Origin: Falsiroseomonas ponticola
GTDB taxonomy: Bacteria > Pseudomonadota > Alphaproteobacteria > Acetobacterales > Acetobacteraceae
Direction: 5' to 3'
Assembly (NCBI RefSeq): GCF_016805305.1
Contig: NZ_JAERQN010000003.1
Coordinates: forward strand, 124,001-188,000
Length of the DNA stretch: 64,000 nucleotides
In this document: piece after piece, positions 34,611 to 43,959 of the stretch
Layout of the letters: each line of letters begins with the position of its first letter
Numbering within the stretch: the stretch's first letter is position 1
Position numbers and translations under genes: made by a program
The notes under the pieces: generated by a model
Told to the model about the DNA's origin: nothing
What the model saw: only the letters and a program-made list of their open reading frames with translations
Database searches by the model: none

Positions 34611-34629
34611 CTCCCCCCGTCGGGGGGAG
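34611..34629 (+). promoter_or_regulatory. hairpin enclosing the rsgA ribosome-binding site
   Basis: CTCCCCCC at 34611-34618 pairs with GGGGGGAG at 34622-34629 around a three-base loop. The 3' arm is the only Shine-Dalgarno-like run, ending one base before the rsgA ATG at 34631. Folding would hide the ribosome site. The sequence also looks like a fragment of the dispersed repeat found at 42, 49, 58 and 62 kb. Confidence 0.6.
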
Positions 34630-34630
34630 A

Positions 34631-35713
34631 ATGGCGCTGTCGATCGACGAACATGGCTGGTCCGATGCCTGGCGGGATGCCTTCGCGCCGCATGCCCGCG
34701 CGGGCCACATCCCCGGCCGCATCATCGTCCAGCAGCGCGAATACAACCTGGTCATCACCGAGGCCGGCGTGCTCAACGCCCGCCTCTCCGGCCGCCTGCG
34801 GCATGAGGCGCGGGAGGGCGGCCACCCCGCCGCCGGGGATTGGGTGGCGCTGGCCGCCAAGCCGGCGGAGGGCACGGCCACCATCCACGCCGTCCTGCCC
34901 CGCCGCACCGCCTTCATCCGCCGCGCGGCGGACAGCGTGCGCACGCTGCAGGTCATCGCCGCCAATATCGACGTCGTCTTCGTCGTCACCTCCCTCAACG
35001 CCGACCTGAACCCGCGCCGGCTGGAACGCTTCCTCGCCGCCGCCTGGCAGAGCGGCGCGCGGCCCGTGGTGGTGCTGACCAAGGCCGACCTGGCCGAGCA
35101 GCCCGAGGCCCGCGCGGCGGAGATCGCGGCGCTGGCCGCGGGCTGCCCCGTCGTCATCGTCTCCGCCCGCAGCGGCCAGGGCCTGGCGGCGCTGCTGGCC
35201 CATGTCGCCCCGGGGGAGACCTGCGTGCTGATCGGCTCCTCCGGCGTCGGCAAATCCACCCTGGTGAACACCCTGCTGGGGGAGGAGCGGATGGCCACCC
35301 AGGATATCCGGGCGGATGACGCCAAGGGCCGCCACACCACCAGCCACCGCCAGATCGTCCTGCTGCCTGGCGGGGGCATGATCCTCGACACGCCCGGCAT
35401 CCGGGAGGTCGGGCTGGTCGATGCCGAGGAAGGCGTCGTCACGGTGTTCGAGGATGTCGAGGCCCTGGCCGAGGCCTGCCGCTTCAGCGATTGCGGCCAC
35501 ACCAACGAACCCGGCTGCGCGGTGCGCGGGGCGCTGGAATCGGGCGCGCTCGACCCCGATCGCTGGGCCGCCTTCCGCAAGCTCTGCGACGAACTCGCCG
35601 CCGCCGCCGCGCTGAAGGACCGCGCGGCGCAGGAAGCGGACCGCATCCGCGCCGCGAAGCAGCAGCGTTCCTACCGCAAGGCCAGGACGAGGCTGCGCGG
35701 CGGGGATTCCTGA
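34631..35713 (+). CDS. rsgA: ribosome small-subunit-dependent GTPase A
   Basis: A 360-residue circularly permuted GTPase that helps mature the 30S subunit. An OB-fold N-terminal domain (about 30-105) is followed by G4 (VVLTKADL near 154), G5 (VIVSARSGQGL), G1 (GSSGVGKSTLVN near 204) and G3 (DTPGIREVG near 255). A C-terminal zinc knuckle CRFSDCGHTNEPGCAV (about 282-297) matches the family. It is the last gene in its direction; the stop is one base from the stop of the convergent SDR gene. Confidence 0.94.
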   Translation: MALSIDEHGWSDAWRDAFAPHARAGHIPGRIIVQQREYNLVITEAGVLNARLSGRLRHEAREGGHPAAGDWVALAAKPAEGTATIHAVLPRRTAFIRRAADSVRTLQVIAANIDVVFVVTSLNADLNPRRLERFLAAAWQSGARPVVVLTKADLAEQPEARAAEIAALAAGCPVVIVSARSGQGLAALLAHVAPGETCVLIGSSGVGKSTLVNTLLGEERMATQDIRADDAKGRHTTSHRQIVLLPGGGMILDTPGIREVGLVDAEEGVVTVFEDVEALAEACRFSDCGHTNEPGCAVRGALESGALDPDRWAAFRKLCDELAAAAALKDRAAQEADRIRAAKQQRSYRKARTRLRGGDS

Positions 35714-35714
35714 G

Positions 35715-36494
35715 TCAGGTCATGCTCGCCGTCACGCCGCCATCGACGAAGATCAGCTGCCCCGACACGAAGTCGCTGGCCGGGGAGGCGAGGAACACCG
35801 CCGTGCCCGCGATCTCCTCCGCCTGCGCATAGCGCCCCGCCGGGCAGCGGCGCGTGACCATCGCCAGCCATTCCGGGTTGGTCAGCAGCGGCTTGTTCAG
35901 CTCCGTGTCGAACCAGCCCGGCCCGATCGCATTGGCCTGGATGTTGTAGGGGCCGAGTTCCACCGCCAGCGCCCGGATGAACATCTTGAGGCCCCCCTTG
36001 GCGGAGGCATAGGGCGTGATGGTGGCCCGGCCGAGGTCGGAGGCCAGCGACCCCGTCGCGATCACCTTGCCCCGCCGCCGCTCCTTCATCCCCGGCACCA
36101 CCAAGCGCGACAGGCGCCACAGCGCGGTCAGGTGCGTGTCCAGCACGCTGTACCAGCCCTCCTCCGTCGTCTCCTCGACGGGCGCGCGATGCTGGTTGCC
36201 GGCGTTGTGGACCAGGATGTCGATCGGGCCGAGCGCCTTCACCGCCGCCTCCATCGCGGCACCGTCGCGGACATCGAAGGCGCTGATGCGCGCCGCGAGC
36301 CCATCGGCGCGCAACGCCGCCGCCTGCGCCTCCAGCGCCGCGGCATCCCGCCCGTTCAGGATCACCTCCGCCCCCGCCTGCGCCAGGCCGCGCGCCATGG
36401 CGGCACCCAGCCCCCGCGACGCCCCGGTGATGAGCGCGACGCGCCCCGTCAGGTCGAATTGCCGCGCATGGGCGGCGCGGGCGGTGTCGTTCAT
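35715..36494 (-). CDS. SDR-family oxidoreductase, gluconate 5-dehydrogenase-like
   Basis: A 259-residue NAD(P)-dependent dehydrogenase. The cofactor loop is LITGASRGLGAAMA near residue 27, then NAGNQHRAP, the catalytic Ser of TGSLASDLGR, and the YxxxK pair in YASAKGG near residue 160. The end SGQLIFVDGGVTASM is typical. The combination of an N-terminal FDLTGRVALITGASRGLG and the loop around NQHRAPVE is close to gluconate 5-dehydrogenases, but substrate assignment in SDRs is unreliable. I chose the ATG at 36494. Confidence 0.8.
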   Translation of the reverse strand: MNDTARAAHARQFDLTGRVALITGASRGLGAAMARGLAQAGAEVILNGRDAAALEAQAAALRADGLAARISAFDVRDGAAMEAAVKALGPIDILVHNAGNQHRAPVEETTEEGWYSVLDTHLTALWRLSRLVVPGMKERRRGKVIATGSLASDLGRATITPYASAKGGLKMFIRALAVELGPYNIQANAIGPGWFDTELNKPLLTNPEWLAMVTRRCPAGRYAQAEEIAGTAVFLASPASDFVSGQLIFVDGGVTASMT

Positions 36495-36546
36495 GGCGGT
36501 TCTCTCCCCTGGGTGTCCGGGCAAGCCTGCCATCGCTTCGCGGTCA

Positions 36547-36569
36547 GGGGGAAGGCGCTGGCCTCCCCC
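36547..36569. repeat. hairpin repeat related to the first unit of the 25.5-kb array
   Basis: GGGGGAAGGC, GCT, then GGCCTCCCCC form a near-perfect hairpin between xerC and the SDR gene. It resembles the unit at 25490-25514 (GGGGAAGGC, GCT, GCCTTCCCC). This points to a second dispersed palindromic element family in this genome. Confidence 0.45.
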
Positions 36570-36577
36570 GGCGCCCC

Positions 36578-37509
<932 letters not shown>

Positions 37510-37510
<1 letters not shown>

Positions 37511-38274
37511 CAGCGGGAGAGGGCGGCCGCCACCGCGCGCCCCAGGAAGGCGATGGTCGTCACCGCCTGCCGCGCCGGCAGCGCCGCGGCATCCCGCGCG
37601 CCGAGCGCCAGCAGGCAGGGCGTGCCGCACCACAGCGGCACCCGCGCCACCGCGTCCCGCGTCACCAGGGGCGCGGCCTCCGCATGCAGCAGCTCCGCCT
37701 CCGTGATCTCGGTGCGCACCCGCGCATCCCGCCCGCGCCCGACCAGCCGGGTGACGGAACCCGGCGGCAGCAGGCGCACGCCATGGCGGGGCAGGGAGGT
37801 CTCCGCCGGCGCCCGGCGGCCCGGCAGGAAGGAAGGCGCGCCGGCGGGCTCGGCGAAGAGGGCGCAGCTCTCCACCCGCAGCAGGGCCGGCAATTCCTGG
37901 CTCACCGTCTCCGGGATGTCGCGGGACCGCATCAGCGCCAGCACCGCCAGCCGGACGCGCAGCACCAGCGCGGCGCCGGCCCGGCCATCATCGATCGCGG
38001 CCTGGACCTCGGCCTCCAGCTGCCGGGTCCGGGCGCGTTCCGCGGCGACCATCGCCGCCATGTGATCGGCCAGGTTCTCCCCATGCAGCCGGCGCGGCGG
38101 CACCAGGGCGCGGTAGAGATCCGGGTGCCGGACCAGGAAGTCCGGATGGTCGCGCAGATACGCCGCGACCTCCTCAGCCGTCGGTGCGGGGCCAGCCGCG
38201 GCCTGCGCCGCGGTCGAGAGGCCACCCGCGGCCGGGGCCGCGGGGTCGAGGGAGGTCGCGGCGTTCGATGTCAC
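37510..38274 (-). CDS. DUF484 family protein
   Basis: A 254-residue cytoplasmic protein of the DUF484 family, which lies next to xerC in many proteobacteria and contains a GAF-like fold. The diagnostic N-terminal segment [18 protein letters not shown] is near residue 36, followed by a coiled-coil-like [14 protein letters not shown] and the GAF-like body. It starts with GTG overlapping the stop of fsa as GTGA, so fsa, DUF484 and xerC form one coupled operon. Its function is not established. Confidence 0.87.
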
Positions 38275-38927
38275 AGGATGCTCTGCCCGGTCTTCGCCCA
38301 GTCGGCCAGGAAGGCGGCAAGCCCGGCCTCGGTCAGCGGATGCTTGAGGAGCTGGCGGATCACGGCCGGCGGCAGGGTCGCCACATGGGCGCCCAGCTTG
38401 GCCGACTGCACCAGGTGGATCGGGTGGCGGATGGAAGCGACCAGCACTTCCGTCTTCAGCCCGGGATAGTTGCGGTAGATCTGGACGATGTCCGCGATCA
38501 GCGACATGCCGTCGGTGGAGATGTCGTCCAGCCGGCCGACGAAGGGCGAGATGAAGGTGGCCCCCGCCTTCGCCGCCAGCAGCGCCTGGGCGGCGGAGAA
38601 GCAGAGCGTGACATTGACCGGCGTGCCTTCCTGCGACAAAGCCCGGCAGGTGCGCAGCCCCGCTTCCGTCAGCGGCACCTTCACGCAGACATTCGGCGCG
38701 ATGCCCCGCAGGAACCGCCCTTCCGCCAGCATGCCCGGGAAGTCCGTCGCCGTGACCTCCGCGCTGACCGGCCCGGTGGTGATGGCGCAGATCTCGGCGA
38801 TCACCTCCGCCATCTTCCGCCCGGACTTGGCGATCAGGCTCGGGTTGGTGGTCACGCCATCGACCAGGCCGGCTTCCGCCAGGCTGCGGATATCGGCCAC
38901 ATCGGCGGTATCAACGAAGAACTTCAT
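38271..38927 (-). CDS. fsa: fructose-6-phosphate aldolase / small transaldolase
   Basis: A 218-residue TIM-barrel class I aldolase of the short transaldolase (FSA/TalC) type. It begins [20 protein letters not shown], contains [13 protein letters not shown], and places the Schiff-base Lys in [12 protein letters not shown] near residue 83. FVGRLDDIS and VLVASIRHP also match. It acts on fructose 6-phosphate or sedoheptulose 7-phosphate in sugar interconversion. It leads the fsa-DUF484-xerC operon and is divergent from priA, with a perfect palindrome between them. Confidence 0.92.
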   Translation of the reverse strand: MKFFVDTADVADIRSLAEAGLVDGVTTNPSLIAKSGRKMAEVIAEICAITTGPVSAEVTATDFPGMLAEGRFLRGIAPNVCVKVPLTEAGLRTCRALSQEGTPVNVTLCFSAAQALLAAKAGATFISPFVGRLDDISTDGMSLIADIVQIYRNYPGLKTEVLVASIRHPIHLVQSAKLGAHVATLPPAVIRQLLKHPLTEAGLAAFLADWAKTGQSIL

Positions 38928-38986
38928 CAGGCTTGGTCCCTTTGGCCAATCGGCTGGCGCATCCCCATCTGAGGATGCACCGGCGG

Positions 38987-39010
38987 GAAAGCGAAAATCG
39001 TTTCGCTTTC
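38987..39010. promoter_or_regulatory. 10-bp perfect palindrome in the divergent fsa/priA intergenic region
   Basis: GAAAGCGAAA at 38987-38996 and TTTCGCTTTC at 39001-39010 are exact reverse complements with a four-base spacer. It lies in a 104-base divergent promoter, 22 bases from priA and 60 from fsa, in the most AT-rich part of the region. It is a candidate dimer-binding operator or mRNA hairpin in the priA leader. Confidence 0.5.
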
Positions 39011-39031
39011 GTTCACTGCGGAGCTTATAGC

Positions 39032-41269
39032 ATGCGCCCCTCCGGGCGGAAGTCTCCGGCCCCGAACCAACCTGCCGGCGTGGCTTCCGCGCCACGGGTC
39101 CGCGTCCTGCTGCCCCTGCCGCTGGCCGCCGGTGCCTATGACTATCGCCTTCCCCACGGCCTCGAAGCCCCCCTCGGCGCCTTCGTCGTCGTGCCCCTGA
39201 ATGGACGCGAAACCCTCGGCGTGGTTTGGGACGGCGAAGCCGATCCGGCGCTCTCCCCGTCACGACTGCGCGATGTCATGGCGGTGCTGGATGTTCCACC
39301 CATGGGGGAGACGCTGCGCCGCTTCGTCGAATGGGTGGCCGCCTATACGCTGAGCCCCCCCGGCGCCGTGCTGCGCATGGCGATGTCGAGCCCCGGCGCC
39401 TTCACGCCGCCCGCCGCCAAGGCCGGCTGGCAGCGCGCCCCCGCGGAGGGCCGCAACGCCCCCGACCCGCGCATGACGCCCGCGCGGCTCCGCGTCCTCG
39501 AAGCCCTGCCCCCCGGGGCGGTGCTGTCCGGCACCGCGCTGGCGGAGGCCGCCGGCGTCTCCCCCGCCGTGGTGCGGGGCCTGGCCGATGCCGGCCTGCT
39601 GGTGCCCGCCCTGCTGCCGGAAGACGATCTCTTCCCGCCGCCCGATCCCGACCATCCGGGCCCGACCCTGCTGCCGGACCAGGCCGCCGCCGCCGCCCGG
39701 CTGCGGGGCAAGGTGGCGGAACGGCGCTTCGGCGTCACGCTGCTGACCGGCGTCACGGGGTCCGGCAAGACGGAAGTCTATCTCGATGCCGTCGCGGAAT
39801 GCCTGCGCGCCGGCCGGCAGGCGCTGGTGCTGCTGCCGGAGATCGCCCTCTCCGCCCAGTGGCTCGACCGCTTCCGCGCCCGCTTCGGCGTGGCCCCCGC
39901 GCTCTGGCATTCCGAACTCGGCAGCCGCACCCGCGCCCGCACCTGGCGGGCCGTGGCGGAGGGGGGCGTGCAGGTCCTGGTCGGCGCGCGCTCCGCCCTC
40001 TTCCTCCCCTTCCCGGACCTTGGCCTGGTCATCGTGGATGAGGAGCACGAGACCGCCTTCAAGCAGGAGGACGGGGTCGTCTATCACGCCCGCGACATGG
40101 CCGTCGTCCGCGCCCGGCTGGCCCAGGCGGCCTGCATCCTCGTCTCCGCCACGCCCTCGCTGGAGACGCTGAACAACGTCGAGGCCGGGCGCTACGACCA
40201 TGTGGACCTGCCCGAACGCCACGGCGCCGCGGGGATGCCGGGGGTGGAGGCGATCGACCTCCGCCGCGATGCCCCCGAACGCGGCCGCTTCATCGCACCG
40301 CCCCTGATCGAGGCGATCCGGGACACGCTGGCCCGCGGCGAACAGGCCATGCTGTTCCTGAACCGCCGGGGCTACGCGCCGCTCACGCTCTGCCGCGCCT
40401 GCGGCCACCGCATGCGCTGCCCGAACTGCACCGCCTGGCTGGTGGAACACCGCGCCCAGCGCCGGCTGCAATGCCACCATTGCGGCCATGCGGAACCCAT
40501 CCCGCCCACCTGCCCCGAATGCAACGCGCCGGGCACGCTGACCCCCGTCGGCCCCGGCGTGGAACGCGTGGTGGAGGAAGCGACCGAGCTGTTCCCCGAT
40601 GCCCGCCGCATCGTCATGGCCAGCGACACCATCCCCGGCCCCGCCGCCGCCACCGCGGCGGCGGAGGCCATCGCCACCCGCCAGGTGGACCTCATCATCG
40701 GCACCCAGATCGTCGCCAAGGGCTGGCACTTCCCGCATCTGACGCTGGTCGGCGTGGTGGATGCGGATCTCGGCCTGGCGGGCGGGGATCTCCGCGCCGC
40801 CGAACGCACGCTGCAGCTCCTCCACCAGGTTTCCGGCCGCGCCGGCCGCGCCGAATCCCCCGGCCGCGTGCTGCTGCAGACCTTCAACCCGGACCACCCG
40901 GTGATGCGCGCCCTCGTCTCCGGCGACCTCGAGGCCTTCATGGCGGAGGAAGCCGCCGGCCGCCGCCCCGGCCACTGGCCGCCCTATGGCCGCCTCGCCG
41001 CCCTCATCGTCAGCGCGGAGGATGAGCGCGAAGCGGACCGCGCCGCGCGTGACCTCGGCCTCGCCGCCCCCCGCGCGGAGGGCGTCGAGATCCTCGGCCC
41101 CGCCCCCGCGCCGCTCGCGCTGCTGCGTGGCCGCCACCGGCGGCGCCTGCTGCTGAAGGCCCGCAAGGACGTGCCCGTGCAGCCCCTGCTGCGCGACTGG
41201 CTCGCCCGCGTCAGGCTGCCCAGCAGCGTGCGCGTGCAGGTGGACGTGGACCCGGTGGGGTTCCTGTAG
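39032..41269 (+). CDS. priA: primosomal protein N' (replication restart helicase PriA)
   Basis: A 745-residue superfamily 2 helicase that reloads the replisome at stalled forks. An N-terminal DNA-binding domain (about 20-125, [16 protein letters not shown]) precedes Walker [13 protein letters not shown] near residue 243 and the DEEH box [13 protein letters not shown]. The zinc-binding insert has eight cysteines in four pairs, beginning [13 protein letters not shown] (about 453-500). The C-terminal helicase motifs include [26 protein letters not shown] chose the ATG at 39032; a longer frame would be read through the palindrome. Confidence 0.95.
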   Translation: MRPSGRKSPAPNQPAGVASAPRVRVLLPLPLAAGAYDYRLPHGLEAPLGAFVVVPLNGRETLGVVWDGEADPALSPSRLRDVMAVLDVPPMGETLRRFVEWVAAYTLSPPGAVLRMAMSSPGAFTPPAAKAGWQRAPAEGRNAPDPRMTPARLRVLEALPPGAVLSGTALAEAAGVSPAVVRGLADAGLLVPALLPEDDLFPPPDPDHPGPTLLPDQAAAAARLRGKVAERRFGVTLLTGVTGSGKTEVYLDAVAECLRAGRQALVLLPEIALSAQWLDRFRARFGVAPALWHSELGSRTRARTWRAVAEGGVQVLVGARSALFLPFPDLGLVIVDEEHETAFKQEDGVVYHARDMAVVRARLAQAACILVSATPSLETLNNVEAGRYDHVDLPERHGAAGMPGVEAIDLRRDAPERGRFIAPPLIEAIRDTLARGEQAMLFLNRRGYAPLTLCRACGHRMRCPNCTAWLVEHRAQRRLQCHHCGHAEPIPPTCPECNAPGTLTPVGPGVERVVEEATELFPDARRIVMASDTIPGPAAATAAAEAIATRQVDLIIGTQIVAKGWHFPHLTLVGVVDADLGLAGGDLRAAERTLQLLHQVSGRAGRAESPGRVLLQTFNPDHPVMRALVSGDLEAFMAEEAAGRRPGHWPPYGRLAALIVSAEDEREADRAARDLGLAAPRAEGVEILGPAPAPLALLRGRHRRRLLLKARKDVPVQPLLRDWLARVRLPSSVRVQVDVDPVGFL

Positions 41270-41333
41270 CGGGGCGCGGGCGGCGGCCGCGCCTCCCCCC
41301 ACCGCCGCCCGGCCATGCTACACGCCAGGGATC

Positions 41334-42275
41334 ATGGCGATCGATTTCCTCGGGCTGGAGGCGTTCCTGTCGATTGCGGAACGGGGTTCGTTCCGCAAGG
41401 CGGCGGCGCATCTCAACCTCTCGCAGACCGCGCTGTCCCACCGCATCCGCAAGTTCGAGGAGGGGCTCGGCCTCCGCCTGCTGGCGCGCACCACCCGGCA
41501 GGTGACGCTGACGCCGGCCGGGCTCGACCTGGTGGCGCGGGCGCGCGCGCCGGTGGAGGCGCTGAACACGGCGGTGGCGGAGCTGCGCGCCGGGGCGGGC
41601 AGCGCCCAGCAATCCGTCACCATCGGCTGCCTGCCGACCATCGCGGTGCATCACGTGCCCCGCCTGCTGGCCGATTTCTCCGCCGCCCACCCCGCCGTCA
41701 CGGTCAAGGTCTTCGACAATTCCGCCAGCGAGATCGCGGAGCGCGTGGCGCGCGGCGAGGCCGAGTTCGGCATCACCATCGTCTCCGCCAATCGCTGGGA
41801 CCTCGACATCGTGCCGCTGATGACGGAGGCCTTCGTGCTGGCCTGCCCCGCGGCGCACCCCTTCGCGCATCGCCCGCATCTGGCCTGGGCGGATCTGGAG
41901 GGCCAGGCCCTGGTCCGCGTCGCCCCCCATACCGGCAACCGCGCCCTGCTGGATGAGGCGCTGGGCGCGAAGCGGGAGGCGATGGACTGGCGCTACGAGG
42001 TCCAGCACCTCGCCACCGCCATCAGCATGGTGGAGGCCGGCATCGCGCTGGCCGTGGTGCCGCGCCTGGCGGTGGACGCCGCCGGCACCGCGGGCGTCGT
42101 CGCCGTGCCGTTGCGGGACCCGGCGGTGGTGCGCCGCCTCGGCGTCGTCTCCCGCCGCGGCGTGCCGCTCTCCCCAGCCGCGGAGGCGCTGCTCGCCCTG
42201 CTGCGCCAGCGCTTCAAGCCGAAAGCCCTTTCCCCCCGACGGGGGGGTGGGACGCATGCGTCCAATGGTGGGTGA
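41334..42275 (+). CDS. LysR-type transcriptional regulator with repeat-derived C-terminus
   Basis: This 313-residue LTTR has a winged helix N-terminus (FLGLEAFLSIAERGSFRKAA, then LNLSQTALSHRIRKFEEGL, residues 4-46). A type 2 periplasmic-binding-like effector domain follows from about residue 90 (SVTIGCLPTIAVHHVPRLL). It is upstream of, and in the same direction as, the GalB-like cluster, so it is the likely pathway regulator, perhaps sensing a pyrone or oxalo acid; this is inferred. The final 17 or so residues (ALSPRRGGGTHASNGG) and the stop codon are encoded by a copy of the dispersed repeat, so the native stop was probably displaced. Confidence 0.88.
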   Translation: MAIDFLGLEAFLSIAERGSFRKAAAHLNLSQTALSHRIRKFEEGLGLRLLARTTRQVTLTPAGLDLVARARAPVEALNTAVAELRAGAGSAQQSVTIGCLPTIAVHHVPRLLADFSAAHPAVTVKVFDNSASEIAERVARGEAEFGITIVSANRWDLDIVPLMTEAFVLACPAAHPFAHRPHLAWADLEGQALVRVAPHTGNRALLDEALGAKREAMDWRYEVQHLATAISMVEAGIALAVVPRLAVDAAGTAGVVAVPLRDPAVVRRLGVVSRRGVPLSPAAEALLALLRQRFKPKALSPRRGGGTHASNGG

Positions 42276-42290
42276 GGGGAGGGCCTCCCC
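42222..42290 (+). repeat. dispersed intergenic repeat, copy A
   Basis: AAAGCCCTTTCCCCCC, GAC, GGGGGGG, then the palindrome GACGCATGCGTC and GGTGGGTGAGGGG, ending GGCCTCCCC. It overlaps the last codons of the LysR gene. Copies with the same ends are at 48967, 57843 and 61859. Confidence 0.8.
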
Positions 42291-42390
42291 ACTCATGCAC
42301 GTCCCCGCATAATCCCACCGTTCTTTCCATTTGTCGCATGACGGCCCCGGCGCCATATGGGCGGGCAATCGGCCACCCCAGGGGAAACGC

Positions 42391-43107
42391 ATGCCCAAGA
42401 CCGGATTCGTCGTCACCGCCCATCCCGGCGATTTCGTCTGGCGCGCCGGCGGCGCCATCGCGCTGCATGCGAAGCGCGGCTGGCGCGTGAAGATCCTCTG
42501 CCTGTCCTTCGGGGAGCGCGGCGAGAGCCAGTTCGCCTGGAAGGACCCCAGCGCCACCGTCGAATCCGTGAAGGCCGCCCGCAAGGCGGAAGCCGAGGCC
42601 GCCGCCGCCGTGCTGGGCGCGGAGATCGAGTTCATGGATGCCGGCGACTATCCGCTGGTGACCACGCCCGCGATGATGGACCGCGCCATCGACCTGTTCC
42701 GCGAACTGAACCCGGCCTGGGTGCTGACGCATTCGCTGAACGATCCCTACAACCTGGACCATCCCGAGGCGACGCGCTTCGCCCAGGCCGCGCGCATCGT
42801 GGCGCAGGCGATGGGCCACAAGCCCGGCCCCGGCTACAGCTACGCCGCGCCCCCCGTCTTCCTGTTCGAGCCGCACCAGCCCGAGCAATGCGGCTTCCAG
42901 CCCAACGTCATCCTCAACATCGACGAGGCCTGGGACACCAAGCGCAAGGCCTTCGAATGCCTGCCCGCGCAGAAGCATCTCTGGGCCTATTACGAGCGTG
43001 TGGCGCTGAACCGCGGCATGCAGGGCGGCCGCAACTCCGGCAAGGCGATGACCTACGGGGAGGCCTATCAGCGCCTCTTCCCGTCGATCCTGGACGAGCT
43101 GGCGTAA
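42391..43107 (+). CDS. galB: GalB-like 4-oxalomesaconate hydratase (PIG-L fold)
   Basis: A 238-residue PIG-L/LmbE-fold protein. Its N-terminus VVTAHPGDFVWRAGGAIALH, the CLSFGERGES segment, HSLNDPYNLDHPEA near residue 114, APPVFLFEPHQPEQC near residue 153 and the late ALNRGMQGGRN match Pseudomonas GalB as I recall it. GalB hydrates 4-oxalomesaconate to 4-carboxy-4-hydroxy-2-oxoadipate in gallate breakdown. The metal site would use His11, Asp14 and the His pair near 114 and 124. The ATG at 42391 gives the standard N-terminus. It begins the catabolic cluster. Confidence 0.75.
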   Translation: MPKTGFVVTAHPGDFVWRAGGAIALHAKRGWRVKILCLSFGERGESQFAWKDPSATVESVKAARKAEAEAAAAVLGAEIEFMDAGDYPLVTTPAMMDRAIDLFRELNPAWVLTHSLNDPYNLDHPEATRFAQAARIVAQAMGHKPGPGYSYAAPPVFLFEPHQPEQCGFQPNVILNIDEAWDTKRKAFECLPAQKHLWAYYERVALNRGMQGGRNSGKAMTYGEAYQRLFPSILDELA

Positions 43108-43112
43108 TCATC

Positions 43113-43958
43113 GTGGAGGAACTGCAAGGCTGGGTGGGCCGCGCGCGGGAGGTGGCGGACGAGATGTCCGCCCCTGCCGCGCGGCGCATGGCCGCGATGC
43201 TGGACCAGGCGGCGCCGGACCTTTCGCCCGGCGCCGCGGTGCCGCCCTTCTGGATCGCCATCCTCTTCGACGACGCCCAGCCGCAGTCGCGCCTCGGCGC
43301 GGATGGCCATCCCGAGAAGGGCGAGTTCCTGCCGCCGGTGCCGCTGCCGCGCCGCATGCTGGCGGGGCGGCGCCTTCGCTACCTGGCGCCGCTGCGCATC
43401 GGCCAGCCCCTGACGCGGAAGTCGGAGATCACCGCCATCACGCCGAAGGAAGGCCGCAGCGGGAAGCTCTGCTTCGTCACCGTCCTGCACACCGTCACCG
43501 GCCCTGATGGCGTGGTGGCAACGGAGGAGCAGGACATCGCCTATCGCGAAGCCTCGACGGGCGCGGCATCCGCGAAGCCGGAAGCGCCCGCGCCGAAGCC
43601 CGATGCCGCCTGGCGCGTGCCCTTCACGCCCGACCCCGTGCTGCTCTTCCGCTACTCCGCCCTCTGCTACAACGGCCACCGCATCCACTACGACGTGGAT
43701 TATGCGCGGGAGGCGGAGGGTTATCCCGGCCTGGTCGTGAATGGCGGCCTCAGCACGACCATGCTGCTGGATGCCGCGATGAAGCAGGCCCCTGGTGCCG
43801 CGCTCGCCAGCGCCGATGTCCGCACCATGCGGCCGCTCACCTGCAACCGCCCCGCGACACTCTGCGGCACCGCGCCCGACGAGCAGGGCAACCGCACCCT
43901 CTGGCTCGAGGACGAGACCGGCGCCATGGCGCTGCGCATCCAGGCGAGGATTTCGTAA
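43113..43958 (+). CDS. HTD2/MaoC-type enoyl-CoA hydratase, mesaconyl-C4-CoA hydratase-like
   Basis: A 281-residue double hot-dog protein. The N-terminal half (about 1-150) has PPFWIAILFDDAQPQSRLG and RRLRYLAPLRIGQPLTRKSEI. The C-terminal half has the active segment LLFRYSALCYNGHRIHYDVDYAREAEGYPGLVVNG split over residues 175-210, whose Asn-His-x-Ile-His-Tyr-Asp pattern is the hydratase II site. Proteins annotated as mesaconyl-C4-CoA hydratase or itaconyl-type hydratases share this shape. The start is GTG at 43113, six bases after the galB stop. It is adjacent to a CoA-transferase, so it acts on a CoA ester, presumably of a branched or methylated dicarboxylate. Confidence 0.78.
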   Translation: MEELQGWVGRAREVADEMSAPAARRMAAMLDQAAPDLSPGAAVPPFWIAILFDDAQPQSRLGADGHPEKGEFLPPVPLPRRMLAGRRLRYLAPLRIGQPLTRKSEITAITPKEGRSGKLCFVTVLHTVTGPDGVVATEEQDIAYREASTGAASAKPEAPAPKPDAAWRVPFTPDPVLLFRYSALCYNGHRIHYDVDYAREAEGYPGLVVNGGLSTTMLLDAAMKQAPGAALASADVRTMRPLTCNRPATLCGTAPDEQGNRTLWLEDETGAMALRIQARIS

Positions 43959-43959
43959 G

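Noticed and set aside
39011..39030. GTTC half-site before priA as a LexA box
   Set aside because: The second GTTC at the required seven-base spacing is missing.
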